In this document: positions 60,404-64,000 of the stretch, piece after piece
Layout: each line of letters begins with the position of its first letter
Position numbering within the stretch: position 1 is the stretch's first letter
DNA from: Onchocerca lupi
Taxonomy: Eukaryota; Nematoda; Chromadorea; Rhabditida; Onchocercidae
Assembly: GCA_028564675.1 (NCBI GenBank)
Contig: JAOVVO010000245.1
Coordinates: forward strand, 41,033 to 105,032
Direction: 5' to 3'
Length of the DNA stretch: 64,000 nucleotides
Position numbers and translations under genes: made by a program
Notes under the pieces: generated by a model
What the model was told of the DNA's origin: nothing
What the model saw: only the letters and a program-made list of their open reading frames with translations
Database searches by the model: none

Positions 60404-63133
60404 AATAATGCATTGTTTTTAAATTATTTATTCATTTAATATTTTTCATCTAAAATTTTTTTTTAACAATTAATACAGCATTAATTATTGATTGAAAGTA
60501 AGGAAAGAAAAATTATATATTTTTGAAATGCTTAATTTTGTTTGATTACGCACGAATGAAATTTAATTATATAATATGAATGAAAAAGAGAAATTGAATT
60601 TCATACATTTTAAATAAAAAAGCAACAAAATAATTTTTTTTTTCTAGACATATCAAATTGATGAAACGAAAATTGGGCAGTATAAATCTTTTGCGACAAT
60701 ATGCTGATTATAGATTTTATAAGCGAAAATACAGTAAGTTTGGCAAATATTTATTTGAAATAGAATATAATATGTACTTGAATTTGAATATCAATATCCA
60801 AAATTCTTAAAATATTATTTACTTTTGATTTAGTTTATAATTAGTGTAATTTATTAAAGATAAATCTAATGAAGAAATAAATTTGGAATATCGTCGATTC
60901 ATGGAATATCGTAAAAATTTGAAAGAAATTCGGAAACATAACGAACGCTATAAACGTAATGAAGAAACTTATGAACTGGGTATTAATCATTTAGCTGATA
61001 TGGTAAATTAATTATGGATATTAATTATTCATTTTCTATTAAATATTTTTTTTTGATTTTGTTATGATTTTATTATTGTAAATATAATGCTAATAAATTT
61101 AAAATGTTATTATAAATGTTTATTCCATTTAATTATGTAATTTATTTGAAAATAATTAGAAAAGCAATGATTTATTAATTGAATGCTATATAATCTTTAA
61201 ATTATCTATTTTTTTTCTTTCCAATTTCGTTTTTTCTTTTTCATTTCGAAACATGCAAGCAAAATTTTTAAAAATTTTAAGTTGCCCGAAGAATTTGATA
61301 AACTTCTTGGCTTTAAACCAAAAATGAGGAAAAATCGAAATGATTCCAAAAATTTTGTTAACATACCAGTAGCAGGACCACTACCGAAAGAAATTGATTG
61401 GCGCGATGCAGGTGCTGTAACTGGAGTAAAAGATCAGGTTTGTAAAAAATTTTCCTTCAAAATTTACAATGAAAAAGTTTTTAATTAAGAGGAAATAATT
61501 AGCATTTAATAAAAGAAAAATTAATTTTTGAGCAAAAAAAAAATTTTTGCAAGAATATAATAGTAGATTTTCAAAGATTAAAAAAAAAAAAAAAAAGAAA
61601 GGAAAAAATGGAAGCATTTTTTTTTTGGTTTTTTTTTAGGGTGATTGTGGAAGTTGCTGGACATTTAGTTCAACAGGTGCATTAGAAGGACAGCATTTTT
61701 TATTACACGGCAAATTAGTTTCACTTTCGGAGCAGAATATTCTTGATTGCAGTAGCAATGATATTTATGGCAATTTAGGATGCGATGGTGGTGAAATGAT
61801 CGATGTTTGTTGGTTTCATTTATTAATATAAAATGTTTTTAATTAAGCTTCTTTTTCTTTTCTTTTTTTTTGTTTCATTTTACTCAAAGTATTTATTTTA
61901 AAACAACAATTAAATTTAGTTTATTTTATTCATTATAAAATTTATAAAAAAATAATTATTAATTTTGAAAAATTATTTAATCAAAAATATTTCACAAATA
62001 ATAATTATTATTTATTATTCTCTCTCTTTCTCACTCTTTTTTTTTTTTAACATTCTTTTTTAAATCATTAGTGGAAAATTTATCGAACTTTTTTTGAATT
62101 ATGGCAAAACACTAATGCCGACAAAATATTTCAACGATTTCATAGTGATAACGATAGAATTCATCCGATTGGAAGTGTTCAAAAATGTCAGGAAAAATAA
62201 TTAACAAACGAAATTTTTAATTTAATTGCTGCTGTTAAAAATTTTTCTATTCTAGGCTTTTCGTTATGTCGCAGATAGCGGGGGAATTGATACCGAAGAA
62301 TCATATCCATATCAAGCTTATCAGTATCCTTGTCGTTATTCAAATGCAAAACTCGGAACATCAATCTATGGTGCTCGACAGCTACCAGAAGGTGATGAAC
62401 TTCAATTACAAGTAGCAGTAGCAACGATTGGACCAATATCTGTTGCTATTGATGCATCGCATTTGCGATTTTATAAAAGTGGTAAAATAAATTTATAATC
62501 TTTAATAGAGAATATTTAAAAATTGAAACATTATTGTGGGAAAATTTGAAAAGTTTTAGTTAGTAAAACTTACAAAACATTTCAATTATTATCATTTCAC
62601 AGTTAATTTCAATTATTTCAATTTTTTCAAAATATTTCAACTATTAACATTTCATTTCAATTATAACACTTCAATTATTGATAAATTCAATATTTCGGTT
62701 TGGATTATTTAAGTGATTAAAAATAGAAAATAAAAATACATCAAATTTTAGTTTATTTTAATAATGGCATTATTGCGAAAAAAAGTTAATTTAGGTATCA
62801 TTCTTAAGAAAAATTGCGCAGGATTGAATCATGCTGTACTTGCTGTTGGTTATGGGACGGAATACGTGAGATTTGGGAATGGTACCAAAAGATTACTTGA
62901 TTATTGGCTTATTAAAAACAGGTTCTATATTTTTTTTAAGAAATTTAAATTATGATAACAAAGGAATTAGATTATAATGAATATCCATGCGAGTATTTGT
63001 ATTCACTTATATAATTCTCAAAAATTTCAGCTGGGGTGAAAATTGGGGAAACAGCGGATATTTGAAATTGGCCCGAAATCAGAATAACATGTGTGGAATA
63101 GGATACGATTCTTGCTATCCATTGGTTTATTAA
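60264..63133 (+). CDS. Cathepsin L-like cysteine protease (papain family C1A)
   Basis: Secreted or lysosomal cysteine endopeptidase made as a preproenzyme. Eight exons (60264-60349, 60648-60733, 60860-61002, 61282-61437, 61640-61804, 62256-62481, 62795-62921, 63031-63133) give 363 residues. Residues 1-20 form a signal peptide (MKNCFILCFVILLLFFINIQ). The I29 propeptide has an ERFNIN-like run (YRRFMEYRKNLKEIRKHN) and GINHLAD. The mature part begins near PKEIDWRDAGAV. The catalytic Cys163 lies in QGDCGSCW, His300 in LNHAVLAVGYG and Asn329 in KNSWGENWG; GCDGGEM is also conserved. The triad is complete, so an active enzyme is expected. Acceptor 62795 was chosen for exon 7 because it keeps the frame open (KSGGIILKKNCAGLNHAV); acceptor 62752 gives SGVYFNNGIIAKKS and then a stop. 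Orthology within the nematode cathepsins is not settled. Confidence 0.88.
60367..60400. repeat. 34-nt poly-A in cathepsin intron 1
   Basis: An uninterrupted A run 18 bases after the exon 1 donor. Confidence 0.85.
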
Positions 63134-64000
63134 AATTAACTCATCAGTAGATTTAACTGATAAATGAATATATTTTTGTTTTATATTTTTTATAAAATAA
63201 GACAATGATTCTTTTTTTCTTCAATTTTTCAAACAATATATAAAATAAAAAAATTTCTACAATCAATGAACTGCAACTACGAAAAAATAGTTTCTCTTAA
63301 GAATGTAAAAAGCATGCATGTTTTAAATTTTTCTTGTGAATATAAGAAAATTCTTTTCATATTTTTTTGTTATTCAATTACAATGACTCTTTGATGATAA
63401 AAATTAAGTCAAAAAACTTCGATTTAAATTATCAATGCAAAATTTCGAACGAAAATGCCTTCATTCTCAATTTTTTTTCAAAACATTTAAATTTCAAAAT
63501 CGATTGATTTGAGCATAGTTGAACCAGTAATAATGATTAAAATTTTATGTCTATGAATCTTAGAGATGATCAATTTAATCTCTCCTATAAATAAAAAAAT
63601 CTAAATCGTTAATCAGAAAAGTGTGACAGCTCCATGAAAAAATCACTCTATTTGATGGACTTTCTTTAATTTCAGCAATTCTTAACATTTTTTTTTTGTT
63701 TTATCAAACGTTTGTCACATTTCGTAACAGTGTTTTTATGATACTAACAAAACGACAGAATCACTTGTTGACATTTATATACACTTATGATATGAACAAA
63801 GATCATCCATTTCATCAAAATTTCGAAATTAAGTATCGTCGGAACTATAATCAATAATCATCATTCAGTGAAATTAATGATCATTTTTACCAGAACAATT
63901 TCCGTAATCACTGAGAAAAACTTCCGAATTACTGGAAGAATATTCTGGATCATTGAAAAAATATTCTTCATTCGAATATCCAATCATCGAATTTGCGTAG
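63134..64000. other. Cathepsin 3' flank to window end
   Basis: AT-rich sequence with AATAAA-like signals near 63180-63250. I see no supported gene. The last 150 bases contain repeated TCATT/ATCAT words. Confidence 0.55.

Noticed and set aside
62752..62787. Premature stop in the cathepsin, suggesting a pseudogene
   Set aside because: The stop arises only with the upstream acceptor; the acceptor at 62795 restores an open frame with a complete catalytic triad, so an intact gene is preferred.
1..64000. tRNA, rRNA, spliced-leader RNA, CRISPR or prokaryotic systems
   Set aside because: No B-box or cloverleaf pattern, 5S/SL sequence or regular spacer array was found by eye; the DNA is eukaryotic. 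A tRNAscan-SE and Infernal run would settle the RNA part.

Overview
The window is animal nuclear DNA, very AT-rich, with many short introns that mostly end in the TTTCAG-type acceptor typical of nematodes. Compact multi-exon genes, long homopolymers and AT-rich spacers fit a parasitic nematode, most likely a spirurid/filarial species. That placement is inference from gene style; no diagnostic species marker was seen. Several ATGs lie just after an AG that could be a spliced-leader acceptor.

Layout, left to right. 1-6099 (+): 5'-truncated mitochondrial Lon protease. 7008-8083 (+): an MRPL58/ICT1-like mitoribosomal protein that lacks the GGQ loop. 8084-13026: long spacer with scattered coding-like segments, an old 110-bp duplication and a retroelement-like repeat. 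13027-15046 (+): TTC1. 15949-18243 (-): NDUFA13/GRIM-19. 19250-20437 (+): ribosomal protein S19. 21145-29147 (+): WDR11 in 19 exons, one intron of GC-AG type. 29148-33040: spacer with a foldback repeat and a second copy of the dispersed repeat. 33041-36909 (-): secretory-pathway membrane protein with two thioredoxin folds. 36910-41579: AT-rich, microsatellite-rich spacer. 41580-47078 (-): PNISR, an arginine/serine-rich protein. 50249-55577 (-): an unrecognised 674-residue basic protein with duplicated modules and a Cys/His cluster. 56136-57308 (-): a Gemin6-like protein. 57309-60263: spacer with a 161-bp tandem duplication and one short ORF. 60264-63133 (+): cathepsin L-like papain-family protease.

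Most genes are single-copy housekeeping genes with unrelated jobs: mitochondria (Lon, MRPL58, NDUFA13), translation (RPS19), membrane traffic and secretion (WDR11, thioredoxin protein), RNA metabolism (PNISR, Gemin6), chaperone binding (TTC1) and proteolysis (cathepsin). Nothing shows that they form one system. Gemin6 and the orphan protein are adjacent on one strand 558 bp apart and could be co-transcribed, but no polycistron signal was proved.

Exon models were built by hand by joining GT-AG (once GC-AG) introns so that reading phase is kept and the protein matches family sequences. All the multi-exon models close in frame. The least certain points are the 5' end of Lon, the start of the orphan protein and one acceptor in the cathepsin gene. 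The most novel items are the orphan two-module protein, the GGQ-less MRPL58 and the Gemin6-like gene.
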